DNA of 64,000 bases from Calliopsis andreniformis. Lineage: Eukaryota; Arthropoda; Insecta; Hymenoptera; Andrenidae. The notes under the pieces were generated by a model. It was not told the origin of the DNA. It saw nothing but the letters and a program-made list of their open reading frames with translations, and did no database searches. Made by a program: the position numbers and the translations under genes. Shown in pieces: positions 24,355 to 38,800 of this stretch; position 1 is the stretch's first letter; each line of letters opens with the position of its first letter. The DNA lies in the NCBI RefSeq assembly GCF_051401765.1, contig NC_135064.1, positions 21,798,001 to 21,862,000 of the forward strand, given 5' to 3'.

Positions 24355-27300
24355 ACCTTAGCTATATGACTGATCATTTCTATGCAGTCCTCTGAAAACA
24401 TTCAGACATAATTTCTCGCAAATAAATCATTCCAGATAATTCTAGTCTCTCATATTCCGATTTAATATTATAAATTAATATTTAGGAACCAAATGTCTTT
24501 CTACTAAATTTCACCGTAGTGTAACAGAGGAATCACGAAATCCAGAATGACCAGTCGAATCAATCTTTAATACCTACTTCTATAAACTAGCGTTCCATTT
24601 AATAGGGACCTTGTTGCACTCCCATCTCTGATAGCGATGCCTCAACAATGGAAGACTTACACGCGAAGCCGATTTCACTCGAGACTTCGCTCGCGTATTT
24701 CGTAGCAGGTACCAACGACACGAAACGCAGCATAATGAATACGTTTCTCCGACGTTGCAGCGAGATACAGTCGATCGTTATCTTCGAGTATGCATATGCT
24801 GCGTAAAAGGTCTATGGCATATTTTTTTCTGATTTCATTTGAACAACGACCGCGACAGGGACGACAATAATTCCAGCGCTCGCTCCACGATACCGTTTTC
24901 CGTTATTCGAGCGAGATGGTTAAGCGAAGTTGGCGAACGTCTAGGTTGTTTTGTGCTCTGCGAAGCGGGACTACCTCGAAGAAGCCAGTGGCATTTCGTC
25001 TGGCGAGGTTTCGTGGAAACGCGCGTCTGAACTCACCAACGCCGTTGGGCGATCCCGACCTTCGTTGATCTTTCCTCTTTCCTACTGGGTCATCCCCAAA
25101 ATTATACGCTGCAGAAAGAGCGGTCTTTCATTTACTTAATACTATATCTGGGAAACGTTTATCGTTTTTATTTAGTAGAGTGATGCGTGGATAGGTCAGC
25201 ACCAGGATCCTCTTGTTCTTCTATCGTCGAGTTTGCATTTATTTTACTTTCGGTGATTGAATGTTGAAAACTGCAATGCTTGGAATGGCTCTCTTTCTTT
25301 ATGTAATATATCTTCCGCATACTGAACTAATGTAGTTACATAGTGTTCGTGAAACCTTTCAAGTCCTTCAAGTATTTTTTAAAACAGAGTACAGTATTGT
25401 CTCGATGCAAGTTCGATGGACACTTAACTTACCTTGGAATAAAATCTTCAGTTTACCTTGAGAAGGCAAACTGAAATTGCTAAGGTGTAATGTTACCTTA
25501 GAAATGTATTTCTTACATTCCTTGTGCATGCAACTAATTGCATGTGGTGAACTTGTATCCTATTTAAAGTGTACTTTTACTCTGAACCTTGAACTAAGGG
25601 CAACGGAAGCCCATATAATTCCTCTAGGAAGTGCAGTTGGTGTACAGAAGGTGAACGATGAATTTGCTGCGATCATAGACGAGTTACGAGCGCAGACGAA
25701 ATGCCATGGGTAACCATGCGTATCGACAATCAGTTACGGGTCACGCGCCTTTGTAGGGAACGACAAAGTCGACATGTGTAAAGTTCTGCTTCCCTTCTTT
25801 ACATTCTAGTAGTTTACTCTGTGCTTCGGGTCGAGCACGTTCTTTTTTCTCCGGCCTCTTCCCGTTGTTGAGCAAACAGATAATGTTGAGACAGTTTATT
25901 TCCCTATGGAATCACGGCCATGCTCTCACGTTTTTTCGTTTCAGCCACTTGTCGGTACTTATTTAAGTCTACTTTTAGGAATGTGACTTATTAACAGGGA
26001 ACGAAGAGTTAATTCTTTCAATTCCCTTTCGATTGGAGAAATTAATGAATACTATTCAGTTTCAATTTTACACAGAGAAACCTTTCAAAAATTTTAACTT
26101 GTCTAATATTCCATATTTTTCTACGTATGATTTTATCACAAATTTCTATTAAAATTTATTTGATTAGAATTGCACGAGTCTGATTGCGCGCTCGATAAAT
26201 GTTGCGTGCAAGAGAACCGACAATTACTAAATAAAGAACAGTTTCCGGATAAAGGCGTCAGGAAAATCCTTGGCGGTTGCTGTGCAAAGCATGCACGTCT
26301 GCGAGAAATGCAGAGGAATGGTGGTGCCAGAGGAAAGCTGGCATGAAAATTATTATCCCACTCCGAAGAAGGACTAATTAGTATACCTGCTAGACAAGTG
26401 AGGCGGAAGAGCATTTTTGCAGAGGGAAACTGCTTGCTTTTTCCCTGAATCGCATTGGGCCAGCAGCCTTCGGGGTAAAAAATAAAACTAAGGAAACTTC
26501 TTATATTACACAAAAGAAACTCTTTCAAGTTTAAATTTAAATTAGAAATTTAAGTTTTCCGCAGCATAATTGTCAAGCATTTTTTTCAACGCACACCTTG
26601 CATCACCTTCCACGTATACTCGTAGGAATGCATGCATGCGTTTGCATCTCGTGTGGGAAGCGAGCCAAAGTGAAGCGAAGCAACAGGCTGCTGCGATGGG
26701 AAGTTGATCGAACCTAGACTAGACTGGAGAAGAAAATGCCGTGAAAAAGAAGCAACGTAAACTAGCAGAAATTCTGTACACGCCTTGTGAACAGGGACAG
26801 AATTGTGAAGCCTGAGACACGATTTGCCGAGTGTCAACGCGGAAAAATGTTAATTGGCATCGGTGCAAACGGTGTTGCGTGACAACACTGCGAAAGAATT
26901 CGACTAGTGTCAGAATTTGTTTCGCGATCGTTCATTAGCGCTTAGATACCTGATCACTGCCGAGGCAACTTGATAGTTTTCACCTGAATCAAATGGGAAT
27001 TCTCCAATTGGCGCACGGTTTTCTCCTCTTGAGGTCTCTTCCCGCCACATGGTTGGGCGCCACCCATTCCTTGGCACATGTGCAACATACTTCGAAGCCC
27101 CTGCCTTTCGCTTCCCACGTCCCGAAGGTTTCTCAGAACGAAAAGAGTGCTAGCCACGAGGAACTAACCTCGAAACAGAAGCCACCGACCACAGGAGTTT
27201 ACGCAATTTTTGTGCGAACACTTTCCAATATCTACATATACGCATGACGACGCTCAAAAATTATACATACACTTTGGGACTTTCTATCCAATCATAGACA

Positions 27301-30300
27301 CATGCATTGAACGTGTGCATGCGTGCAACTTGTATGCAACCAAGGTGTTCCAACATTAGAGCAGATTGAATATTTTCAAGTTTGCTCAAAAATATTCAAG
27401 TTACTTGGATGACCAAAAACTTGTCTTGGTTTGAAAAAATCAGTTCTGTCTTCCTTTGAATTTCAACTACTACTTCTGTACCTGTATTCCTCTCTGCTTC
27501 TACATTAAATTTTGTCTACCGCATAGAGACCAGAGGATAATTTAAATTCAAAGTGCAGGACATTACACAATCCCGAATGCGTTCCATAATTTTATGCATT
27601 TAGAAAAAAAAATTCTTCTTCGAATTTCACTCGAGTCACGCGTTCGTATTACCGTTGAAAATACGAGAAGGAGATTGGCATTTTTCACGACACACGAACA
27701 TACGTGGATGGCATAAAGAGGCTCGCTATAATCGAAGCAAGGTGTCACAAAGGCGTAACCGAGCGCTGGGTCGACAAAGATGCATGCGGATAATTGCGGC
27801 AGCGGAATGAAACGGGCCATCTCTGAATGCAGCGGAAGTACTTGCAGTGTTTTCGGCGCTGGGGCCAGAAATTCGCGTGTACAAGCAGGCCTGAAACGGA
27901 AGCGACGTTCGCGATGGATACGGCCCTGTAACGGAATTCCTTGCTCGTTGGGAACCGAGCGACTGCCGCTAGCTCACCTTAGGTCCTGTTCACACGGCGA
28001 CGGATCGTAATTCCAGGTTGCGTCGGGTGGCATTATCAACCCTCGCTAAGCGTCGAGCGGACGCAGATAAACGTTTCCTGGTGAAAATATGCTTTTCGAT
28101 CGCTGGCTACATGGGTGCTCTAAATGTAATTAAATCGCTGAAATACGCAGATAGGGGCGCAAGAAAACGATCTTGATACTTGATACTCGCCACTAGCGAT
28201 CAGATTTTCTTGCATGCTGCAAGGAATTTTATCTGGCCATTAGCGTAACCTAGAGAGCCAGGCTGAAATTTACACGTGGGAAATCACGCGAGGCGTTCGT
28301 TAACAATGTTGCTGAATGCATTCCCATAGAAATTTGTCGGCGCTGCATGTCAACATGATAATGCCAGTTGTCAACATAGGAAGCGTTTTATAGGGAGAAG
28401 AGAATTGCTGAAAAGAAAGTTGTTCTTTTTGGAGTGTCATGTTTCTGTTTGCGGGTTTTTCGGAGAGAGAAATACATTTTTGGCGCGTGAAAATTCACGT
28501 GAATATGGAAGTCGATTTAAAAGAGGTACGCGAATCCATTAAGCTCGCCTTACACGCTGATTGCCATGCGCGAGACGTTTTAGCCGGTACACGACCCACG
28601 CACTCTTTACGCATACTTAACGAAGACAGGTACATATTATGGGCCAAACTATAGCGACGAAATTAATGGCACGGTATTACGAGGGGCGATGTGTTCACAA
28701 GAAAGCACTTTTCTCGAATTACAATGTCAATCAACAAATTCGTGCTCATTTGCTACGGTTTGTGATCCTATAAAGAGGCAAACGCGATGATTATGGGTTT
28801 ATACCTTTTCTCTTGTCAACGAGTTTGCAGAATAATTAACAGGGTTTACGAGAGGTTTCGAATATAATTTTCATACGCACTATAAATCGGTGGTAAAATT
28901 TATTATCATTATCTTTGTGCAAAATTTAATGAGCAAGTCGCTGTCAAGCAGCTCCAGGAACCATTGACTCATTTTTTCAAGACTCATTACATAGACCAGT
29001 CACCGATCCTAGCAGAGATAGCAAGCTATTAATTGACAATCATCGTGATTTATGAGGGTCGTGGCTGGAACTATTATATCCTTGAGTATTTCTCAATCGT
29101 CCGCGCGATACTCAATCAAGTGTAATCATCAGTGCCACCCGCGATCGCACAAAAACTTTGACGTTGTTAAAAGTACCGAAGGATAATTAATTCCAGTGTT
29201 TCATTAAACTCTTTTTCTCTGATGATAATCGATGGTAACGATGCCCAGGAAGCCTTTTCTCATTATCAGTCACATAGCATGATTAATGTACAGTGTACTA
29301 CTCCATTTTTACTCTTCTTTTATGAAAGCAATACACATCTTGTCTTGTTACTTTTTTGTAATATACACCAATAATAGTAGACATCTATATCTATATTGAA
29401 CATATAATAATTCGCAATCAAAGAGTATTAAATAAGTTAGCGATCTTTCTACGACAGGTTCGTCATATATCAAAGGCTGAAATCGTGTTGTGTCGATGCA
29501 TTTTCACTCTTACCATTGCATAATAGCGTACCTACGAGTCGTGCACGACGATTTCTACGTAATTCTAACGTTCCCTTCGTTAATTTCAGCAGCACATGAA
29601 AGAGCTCCATTTCACAGATCGTTGCTTGAGAACTAAAAGAACCATAAAATAATACAACATTTTGTACATGTAAAATATATCGCCCCTTCGATTTTTATTT
29701 CTACTGCCCATCCCTATTATTGCAAATAGAAATGATGCTTTTCCCATTTAGGAGCTATCACTATCAGAAAAGGTTCGCATGTCGAATGCCGAGAAAACAT
29801 TACCTTGAAATCGCAATGATTCCCATAACTCGTATCAAGAATAATTTCCATTACATAAGTGACTCCGATTTAACCCAGCAATCGCATGGATTTCAGTTAA
29901 TTATTTCCTTGCTGCTTTGCCCCCGTTATCTTCCATTTTCTGAGCGTTGCACTTTACGGAGCATAACCGAGCAGCGGTACTAATTCAATAGTCATCCGCA
30001 CTGCAAGCAACTGACCGCCTTGCTACCGTTCCCCGTTAATTAAGGAAAGATCTTAATTACCATTCAGAATTCCATGAGTGGCCCATATCGGTCGCGCAAG
30101 ATGTCTCCTGCCAGGATGCGGGCCCGTTGTTGATTCCTAACGACCTTTTTTCTCACACGAACTATATCTAATACACCTACCAGCTAATCATCATGGAAGC
30201 TAATTTATTTCAACGTCTATTGCTTATGGTAGCGCCTTGCTGAACACAGTCTTTTATGACTTTTCAGCCGACTTACTGCCTAGGCGTTCTACACTTTTAT

Positions 30301-33300
30301 TAGCATTTAATGAAGTGTCAGCGTTTACAAAGTCGCAGAAAGTTACAATATAGTTATTTTAGTCAGAATAGTGGAATAAAATCGTGAATACAGAGTAATG
30401 GGGGAAAATGTTGTTCCTGATATCTGCGACATTCGAAACCTATCAGCGTCCTGCGATGCAGCACTCGCATATGAAGCAGCCACGACCAGGCATTGGATTA
30501 TTTTGCAGTCATGCATAAGCGAACCGTTTCCTCGAGATTCTCTCACTCCCGATTGTTTTCCATCGACTATAAAAGCGGCACAGATTACACACGACCCGTT
30601 TTATGCGATTCTTCCCGAGGAGATAATGTTGTTCGTTTCCGTGATGATGTTCCACGAGATATTACCCTGAGCATGTCCAGCGTGTCCTTCAGGCTTTTCT
30701 CACTGGTCGATCCATTCACGGTAAACGCGTGTTCCAGCGCGTTTGCAAAACCCCATTGAGGCTTCAAGCGTTTGCTGCAATGACTGCGTGTTTGCTTTCT
30801 ATTCTTAACCTTTTCACTGCACACCGTTTACAATGAAAACTTGCCACTGCGTGTACGCTTCTTTGTGGTACGTTCGCTATTACAATTGAGTCCAAAAGGT
30901 GATAAATGGAGAAGATAGATGACTGCAGAGTCCTTTGCAAAGATGTGATTATTTTCTCTGGACCTTCTTTATGATTTTCATTGAAAGGCTATTGAAAAGA
31001 ACTTTATTAAAAGTATGCAGAGATTAGTTATAACTAGGCCAGATATTTAGGATGAGTAGAATCATTCGGAATATTCTAAGCTCCCTGTATATCCCCACAT
31101 TTTATATATATGCAAAAAGTTTCACAAATGATGTAACCTTCCGGTTGCAGTTTACAGAATCCTGCGGATACTCTGAGTCTGCTGAAACCGATAATGTACC
31201 TTATCAATCACATAATGACGCAATGTCCAAAACCGTAACAGCCTCTGGTCGCCATAAATAAAATATCGGGTAATTTGATAACTCTGCACGCGTATGACGA
31301 AAACTGGAATGTCCCAACCACATCTCTTCCCACGCATGACGTACAAAAAATTCTTGGGAAATTACATCGCGATAAAGCATTCTATTTTAGTGAGCCCCGT
31401 TTTCGGATGCATTGACTGTTCCCGAGGACTCCAAGCTGTTCCCTCCTACAAATTTATCACCCATCTGTCCCCTGTCCTCCCTGGCGATATCAATCGTGCG
31501 AAACCTTATCGAACTTCGCGTTCGTCTTTGTTTTTTCTCGAAATCCACGACGAAGGCGACACACGTTTAGACGGTCGTTCTCCATTTCAGGAATACTCAA
31601 TAAGGGCTGCTTAGTATTCCATGATGTGTCCGTGAGAACACACGCTAGCTACTACGATCCGAAGCTACAGGCGAGTAGACGTGTCGGGATCGAGAAACGA
31701 TCACTTGGCAGTTGTACAATCGGAATTCCGAGAAACTAACGCGCGTCTACGTTCTAAACGTTCCTCACCCCGCCCCAGAATTTTTGCACTCGCGATTTTT
31801 GTGCAGCAAGACAGGTAATGAGCTCCACCGCAAGGTTGCGAATAATTAATAGAGGAAACGTGTTTCATTTTTACTTCATCGATATTCAAACGTCTTTTTT
31901 TCCTCGAGCTTGTTCGTGACGCATTTTCGAGTTCACAGAAACGAGGGGTATGTATCATATAAAGACAAACGGAGAAATAATTTCATTTAATGGGGGCTTA
32001 ATTGCACGCGACGCACGGCTCTGTTTCGTCAAGGCTGCCAGGGTTTCAGTGCTCCGTCGATTGATATCTTTCGGTCGTCCAGCGGGGTTCTTCCTTTCTT
32101 TTTGCGCGCTCTGCCACTCGTTCTTGCTCGCCCACGCCTCGAATAACCTGTACACATGTAAACCGACCGGTTAACCACGATCGTACGAGTTCGAAGGGAA
32201 GGGATTCGTGCGTCTCGTATTGGTAAATCTGCCGAACGAAGCATACCTGAGGTCCTCGACCGTGAATCGTTCCCAACGCTCGAAGCTTGCTGAATCTCGA
32301 ACCTGTCACATCCATTTTACTCTTCTCTAAGCGTTCCGCGCGGTAATCGATGAATCAGAATCCGAATATTCATGATGTTCGGTGAAGGTGATTACGAGCG
32401 TTTATATCCGAGGAAGGAGGGATCTTAGATAATTGGCGACATTAGCATACGAACTTGAATAGCGTGGAATCTAGGAGCTGGTCGTACGGAGGCTTCATTT
32501 ACGACCATTCAGCTTTCCTCATGTGGCTTTTATGGCGGATATAGAGTAGAAATGGGCGGAAATAATGTTCGAGCGCAGCTGAGTGACTGAAAATATGGGA
32601 AATCGAAGGCTAATATAGGCACACACGAAACCACTTGCTGCGTTCACTCCACTTCCCTGGCAAAATCGAAGTGAAAGTCTTTGGAGCCGTTCTCAGATCA
32701 TTCACAGTCTCCTGCAGGATGCAGATGTTTGAAAACCCCCGCTCACGGCCGTGTCATTCACGTGTTCGTGTGTCACGCGATCGTTTCGTGCATGAACAAA
32801 GCCAGAAACGTAAAAATTTATTGGTAGGGACTCTTTACACGTTTTTTCTTGATAGATAGGAATTAGTGGACTTTCTTAGGATGGTAGAAATTTTTCTATA
32901 TTTGACTCTTAATTTTTTAGGAGTATCTGCTTTCTAAATTCCAGAACCAAATTGAAGTATACACTCAATCCACGGCGATTCTTAGAAGAGAGTCCTAATG
33001 AGTATCTACTCATGAAAATACCTAATCATTAATTATTATATATTAAATGATAGAGTATTTCCGCATCGTTTTCATTTGAATGCAGTATTCAATTATATAA
33101 CGAACAAAAATTCCCCGAGGAGTAGAGATTAATTAGTAAAATTCCTATAAAGCCCATAAACCTTCAGAAGTTTATGGTGGAAGATTGTGTACTCGAGAGG
33201 TGTAGGTCTCGTTAACGAGGCAAGCCACTGTCAGTGGAACTGTCCTCTATCGACTTTAATTGTTAACTTGGAACGTCAGCCACATTTCACAGTCACACGT

Positions 33301-35786
33301 TGTTATCGCCCCTTCAGATCGTAATGTCAACCTTGAATCGACAATCATCCACGACTAAAGACTCTCGTTCTAACGCAAAGGCGACAAAAATTAGTGTGCA
33401 AATGAAGACTCCACTGAATTCGAGGCAATAATGTATAGTTACTGTATACCGTGTAAAAACGAAATAAGAAATATGTCCAAATTAAGATCTTCATCACCTT
33501 GTTAGTTCTATCCTCTTAAAAACCCTGTCTCTGCCTAGCTAAAATCGATCACAAATCATTTCGTCCTTCATTCTTACTTCAAGAGATTTCACTTACCTAA
33601 ATCATTTGATCCATATTCTAATTTACCCTTTGAAAGCTCACGTTGGATTATTGTATGAGACTTTCGCAATCCCTGCTGCGAAAATCATAAACTAAATATT
33701 TGCTTCAGCCTGCCATAAACACCATGATTCATAGTCTTACATAATTAAACTAACATAACCGCTGCTGTAGGTCTAGATTAGACCTGCTATTAAATCTAAT
33801 ATACCTAGATACACAACTAGAAAAATGATTTTTTCCGGAAAACTGATTGAAAAACATCATAAAAACGACGAAGGAATAAAAGAAACTTCACTATTTTCAA
33901 AAGGAATACAAATCACATGACACCTTTAAATAACGATCAACTATAATGCCACCTTATTCCATTATACCCTGACGACAATCTCCTATATACACATTCACCC
34001 TAACCCGCAGTTAATATTGTCGACCAAAAGGCGCAAGGCAATGAAAGGTCCAATTCCCCGTGTCCAAAGGATTGCTTACTCCGTCAGGCTTAATACCTCG
34101 AGGTGCATCAGGTAATAAACAAAAATGCAGGAGACGAGTCACGGTGAGTTTTTACAGGACACTTTGATCGCGTTCAGTTATGAGATCCCATTAGACACGG
34201 AGGTTCTTGCGCGTTGTAAAAAGAGTTTTACAAGGCACGAGCCCCCTGCGCACAGTGCCTTACGTAACGACATCCTCTCTTGCGATACTCCGTGCCTTAG
34301 AGGTAGTCTACATCGAGCAGCCGTGAACAGGTTCTGCCGCGGATTCGCGGCTGTCTTCGGTGCTATTCCTCCACTGCTTTCTTCGACCAATTTCCGGTGA
34401 ATGAACGGAAATCATGACGAGCCACAGGATCGTTGCATCGGGTGGTGGATGCGTGAATGTCGTCCATTGGCGCGAATATCGATACTAATGGACCGGTTTC
34501 TCCCTCATAACCCTCGCTTCATTGCTCGATTCGCTCATTCGAATGAAATCTTTGAACGATCCAGCGATCGAATGGAGTTTGGAAAGGGGAGTCTGAAGTA
34601 CGCTAGCGATGACATTGAAGCTGAAGCATTCAAATGTTCAAAATTTATTGAATACTTGATAGGAATTTATGCTCCATCTATGTGCAGTGACTGTAAAGGT
34701 GCGAACACATCAGCTTTCTAGAAATTACCTGTTCGCGTATCTGTTCTCATACTGTTCTTAGCGTTCGTGGAATGATCGAGCAAGGGCGATAAAAAGTTTG
34801 TGAACTGTTTGCAGACATTATTTGCGAACTGTTCACTGGTGTATATCCAGTTTAAACTATTCCAGTCAGGTCTATAATACTAAACGCAGTGATCCATGTA
34901 TCATCAGTCGTTTTCTTGTACCAACTTAACTAAAAGTTAAGTTCGAATGTCTAGAACAAGCCTGTTACAAACACCATCTGGCCCTGTACACGTGATTGTA
35001 TTTACACGCCCTATATTTGCATTTTTACTTTCAAAGTCTCTAGCTATCACTCAAACACTCTGCATTGCAAATTTCAAAACTGCATATTCTTTTCCTTGTA
35101 GAAATGCTACTTGCAACACTCTTCTTGCAACCCGTTTCAGACTCGGTGAAAATATTTTTTTTCACGGATCTAGTATTCGTAATTACAGCGTCCCGCTATG
35201 GAAAATGTGGAAATGCAGTGAGCTGCTGTGACGCAACAGTTTCGACTCGTATATCAGTGATTAGTCTCCCCAAGTGGTGGTCGTTAATAAACGAGCAAGA
35301 CTGCGTATGCCTATTTTGCGATTGAAAAAATACGGTGCTAGCATGCATGAACGAAGGAACGAGTTACACCAGGTGTCCCGTGAAAGCAGTCACCACCGTA
35401 GACATTGTTCAAGGATACTTAAATCAGTCGAAGTCCACGCAATCGAATGGTGGTAATGTATCGTGCTGTTGTTTCCTGAGCCTCTGCAATTAGCATAAAA
35501 CCCAGGGCAGACACGCTGGTCACCCGATTAATGGCCGTAATGTCTTTGTTGTTCAATCAAGACTGTTATGCAAGTGTCTGCTTTGATCTGGTTGCTGTTT
35601 ACCCGGGATATTCTCGTTTAAGTTTCCAATTCGATACACAACCGAGTCTCTGTCAACGCAGAGTCGATAATATCTCCATAACATTTTCGATTTGAGATAG
35701 AAATTGTAGGAAAATAAAAACAGAGAGTCACGTGGAAATTTGTTTCGCTTTCTATAACATAGATCCTTTTTGTTAAGAAACTAAAA

Positions 35787-35821
35787 CTAATCGTATTCGT
35801 TTCTTTCTGTTTCAGGTAAGA
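35787..35821 (+). promoter_or_regulatory. Candidate recursive-splicing ratchet point 1
   Basis: A complete 3' splice site is fused to a 5' splice site with no exon between: branch-point-like CTAAT at 35787-35791, a pyrimidine-rich tract, TTTCAG ending at 35815, then GTAAGA from 35816. The branch adenosine would lie 25 nt from the AG, an ideal distance. This is the zero-length-exon architecture of ratchet points known from long introns of Drosophila genes. Splicing the exon ending at 5139 to this site would regenerate a donor and remove 30.7 kb in the first step. It lies on the same strand as the signal-peptide exon. A downstream donor TCAT followed by GTGAGTAAAT (35874|35875) could define a cryptic exon. 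Confidence 0.68.
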
Positions 35822-35874
35822 GGAGTCTAAGTACGTTTCGATTAATCTGTCCGTTCCAAGAAGGGAATTATCAT
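35816..35874 (+). other. Possible cryptic exon downstream of ratchet point 1
   Basis: The 59 bases between the ratchet AG and the donor at 35875 (GTGAGTAAAT) could be defined as an exon. In phase with the signal-peptide exon it is open and begins Gly-Lys, but 59 is not a multiple of three. Inclusion would change the reading frame of what follows unless the next exon has a matching phase. This is the behaviour expected of a cryptic exon that helps recognise a ratchet point and is then removed by use of the regenerated donor. It could alternatively be a rarely used cassette exon. Confidence 0.4.
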
Positions 35875-35881
35875 GTGAGTA

Positions 35882-38800
35882 AATTCCACTTTAATTGAGA
35901 GAAAAGTTGAAAAAGTTCTCGGTTACAGTCTCCTTTACTGAAGCATTATCATGTCAATCTAGAATACTTACACGCTTTTGTTCTGTCGGTATTGCCCTTT
36001 CGTCCTCTTCGTATAGGTACTTCTAAAGTCCAGAAGGCTTAAGTTCTCAGAGTCCTGGTGAAGAATTCAAAAGATTCCGTGAATCTCGCGCCACTGCGCT
36101 CCCTTTGGCGCCCAATCGATCGACTTTTTCTCCTCGTCCACACTGACGTGAGCTCCTGGCTTTAATTGGTTTCGGTCTTCCTTACAGTGCGAGCAGGATT
36201 CTTTGCTCAAAGATTCCTTATCCTTTTTTCATCATCTCGTGTGACGAATTGCTACACACTACTTCGATTATTCCTTGAATTTCTTATACCTAGAATGTTT
36301 TTTTATATCCCAACATACAAGTTTCATCTGAGTTTTAATTGACTTTAATTAATATGTGAATGAGCACAGTTTTAGAATAATTGTCTCTACCATTCAGTCA
36401 AAAATGTCTTTACTTGACAGCGATAAGTAACCGAACACATGTAATTAGACACGTTACAACGTGTTACACGAGACACAGCAAAATCTAAATCGTTATCGCG
36501 TTGAATGCTATACTTTTAGGTATAATTATCAGTGACAGAACAGTAAATAGTATTATCAGCAGAGGCCGGGCAAATTTGCGGGAGATTGTTTCCACGAAAT
36601 ATTTAAGTCGGTTGCTGATATGCACATGTAGTGATTAAAGTCGGCAGTTTACAGCGGTGAATCAAACGTTGAAGTTTCATATGTTACCCGTGATCATTTG
36701 CGATATTGGAGTAATAACACGACGGATAAACTCGAGGGCGGTACAGTACATAAATTTGTCGGTGCATACGCATTACGGTGACGCAACGATGTGTAGACGA
36801 ATGTAGGATTCATCTCGAGTTGGGGCTCATAAAAAGTATGAATCGTAACTCAAACCAGATGCGCTATGAACCGCTACTTTATGTATACATTCGCCCAGTG
36901 TGAACCAAGGGAAAAGACAGAGAAGCGACGTGAAATACCAAGAATCGATTAAATCGAGAGAAGATTGCTGGTCTAGCATTAAGTCGTAAAATATGGTAAT
37001 AATCCGTATTGAAATAATTGATATTGTCTCGATAAATCGTTGTCTGTTGCTCCTTTTACATCGTTTAATTATGGAAGCATCATTTATGTGAGAGGTCAAA
37101 AGAGAAATTTCATTAGTTATCTAATTGTAATTTTGAACCTAGTCTATCATTAAAGATGGTGGATACTTATCTTCAAATTCACGATTTTTGTAAGTTTTCA
37201 AGAATTTCTTGGTATCACTGCACAAACAGCTAATATTTCTTGAGAACAGTCGTATCTGTTTGTGGTTTATGGACGCGGCAAATTCCGTCACGTTGTAGTT
37301 AGGGCAGTCGACACCTGCTGGGAGCTGTATAAGCAAATCGAGGAATGTGCAATTGTCATGAACTGCCCTTTGAATTCTGATATAAGGGTTATGAAACAAC
37401 TTTGGAATATTTATGACTGTTTTATATGAATTGGTTAACATTTATCGACAAGTTCGAAAAATTTATGGTAACATTTCTACCAAATAAAATTTCTAGTCAC
37501 ATTAAATTAACTAAATGAATTAAAAATAATGGTAGAAAAAGAAACATAATCCTAGAGATGAAAATTGCATTCCATTCTATTTCTTCATTCCAACGGAAGC
37601 ACAATCTACTCCAATTCCTCCAGTCACCTCATATCAATTTCATCAGTTTCTGTACAGCTTTCAGTTTACAAAACATCGAACAGTATGCAGTTCTCCACGC
37701 AGATATCACTATTTTACAAACATACAGCGTTTACGGCAGCTAAGACAATCGTGTCTACAATATCGATCGGTCGATCGATCAGAGTTACACGAGGAACGCG
37801 TAAAACATGTTAGTCGGAAGGAAACGTTCGAGACTCGAGCAACTGTGAATTCCAGAAAGTTTCCGGCATTAATAAACATAAAATCATGACCTGACCTCAC
37901 GCGTCCCATGGAATTTAATTAAAACAATTTACGACCACTCCGTGTTGCGTTTCGTCTGTCCAAACAGTAAAGCAATATAAATTCACGCAGGCCCAGGGTC
38001 AAGTAGTTATACTCGTGAACCATTTTCTCTTCTCTATAACACCTAGCTGAAAATATGGGCAAGCTAAACCACAAGTCGATGGCCTCACAAACCGCAGTAT
38101 AAAACTTGCACAGCATACGAGATTCTAAGTAATTCGATTTAACACGATAATTGATCGAGCGATTTCGTTGAATTACAAATAATCAATTAATGCCTCGTTT
38201 TCCATATCTTCGCATTTATCGATGAATCGATACTCATAAAATCGTGCGTTATCGGAGCGTATCTCTGACACCCTAGTGCCATTCAGTTCGTATCTTCCTC
38301 GACAATAGCTATCCCCTGGCAGGTACAAAATAATCAGAGCCCGTTGTGCTCGAGATTTCCAGCGGAAAAAGTAGCTCCGTTTCCATCCAGCCTCCTCTCC
38401 TTCATTGGCTCTCTCACGCCCCTAGAGCGTCACCAGTATCGGCTCCATTTAATTTCCGATCGGCGCGTGCGGATAATCCAGCGGAAATCTTATCGTCGCT
38501 TTCGATCGGGGCGCCACAGGATCCGGAAGAAAGGTGTTCGCGAAAGGGGTTAGCGAGGAAGGGCTGTCTATCCTGCTCTCGATGACACTCCTCTGGATGA
38601 ATGGGTCGCGAGGCTTCCATGGGAAGAAAGTGTCATTCGATAGCAGCTTCTTCGCGAACAAGGGAAGACAGCGTTGTCTGCACGGACAGCTTCTGCCTCT
38701 TCGAACGCTGCAGCGTGCAGTTTTTTTTTTTCATTATTATTCTAAAGACGACGAGGGGAGGTGGAAAGAAAGCACGCCCACTTTCTGAGCAGCCGAACCT

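Larger units (their letters stand above)
19228..35780. other. Intron segment, largely AT-rich, no gene supported
   Basis: This 16.5-kb stretch is mostly AT-rich intron. GC-richer patches lie near 22000-22260, 23590-24080, 24640-25080, 27740-28070, 32030-32330 and 34120-34570. It holds the hairpin at 23867-23911, the MITE-like element at 24200-24354, and small inverted repeats at 20419-20483 (11-bp arms), 30037-30059 (TAATTAAG arms, a homeodomain-type core) and 33154-33177 (8-bp arms). Open frames such as 21003-21458 (+) and 31294-31614 (+) show no recognisable domain. At 34125 a good start context begins MQETSH and meets GTGAGTTTT in phase 1. That matches the phase of the exon at 5058, but six residues are too little to call an exon. 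Confidence 0.45.

Noticed and set aside
34125..34144. Alternative first coding exon MQETSH ending in a phase-1 GTGAGT donor
   Set aside because: Good start context and matching phase, but six codons without signal peptide or promoter evidence are too little to claim.
36010..36022. GTATAG-GTACTTC after a pyrimidine tract as a ratchet point
   Set aside because: The acceptor half is fair but GTACTT is a poor donor, and it lies only 200 bases after the much better site at 35815.
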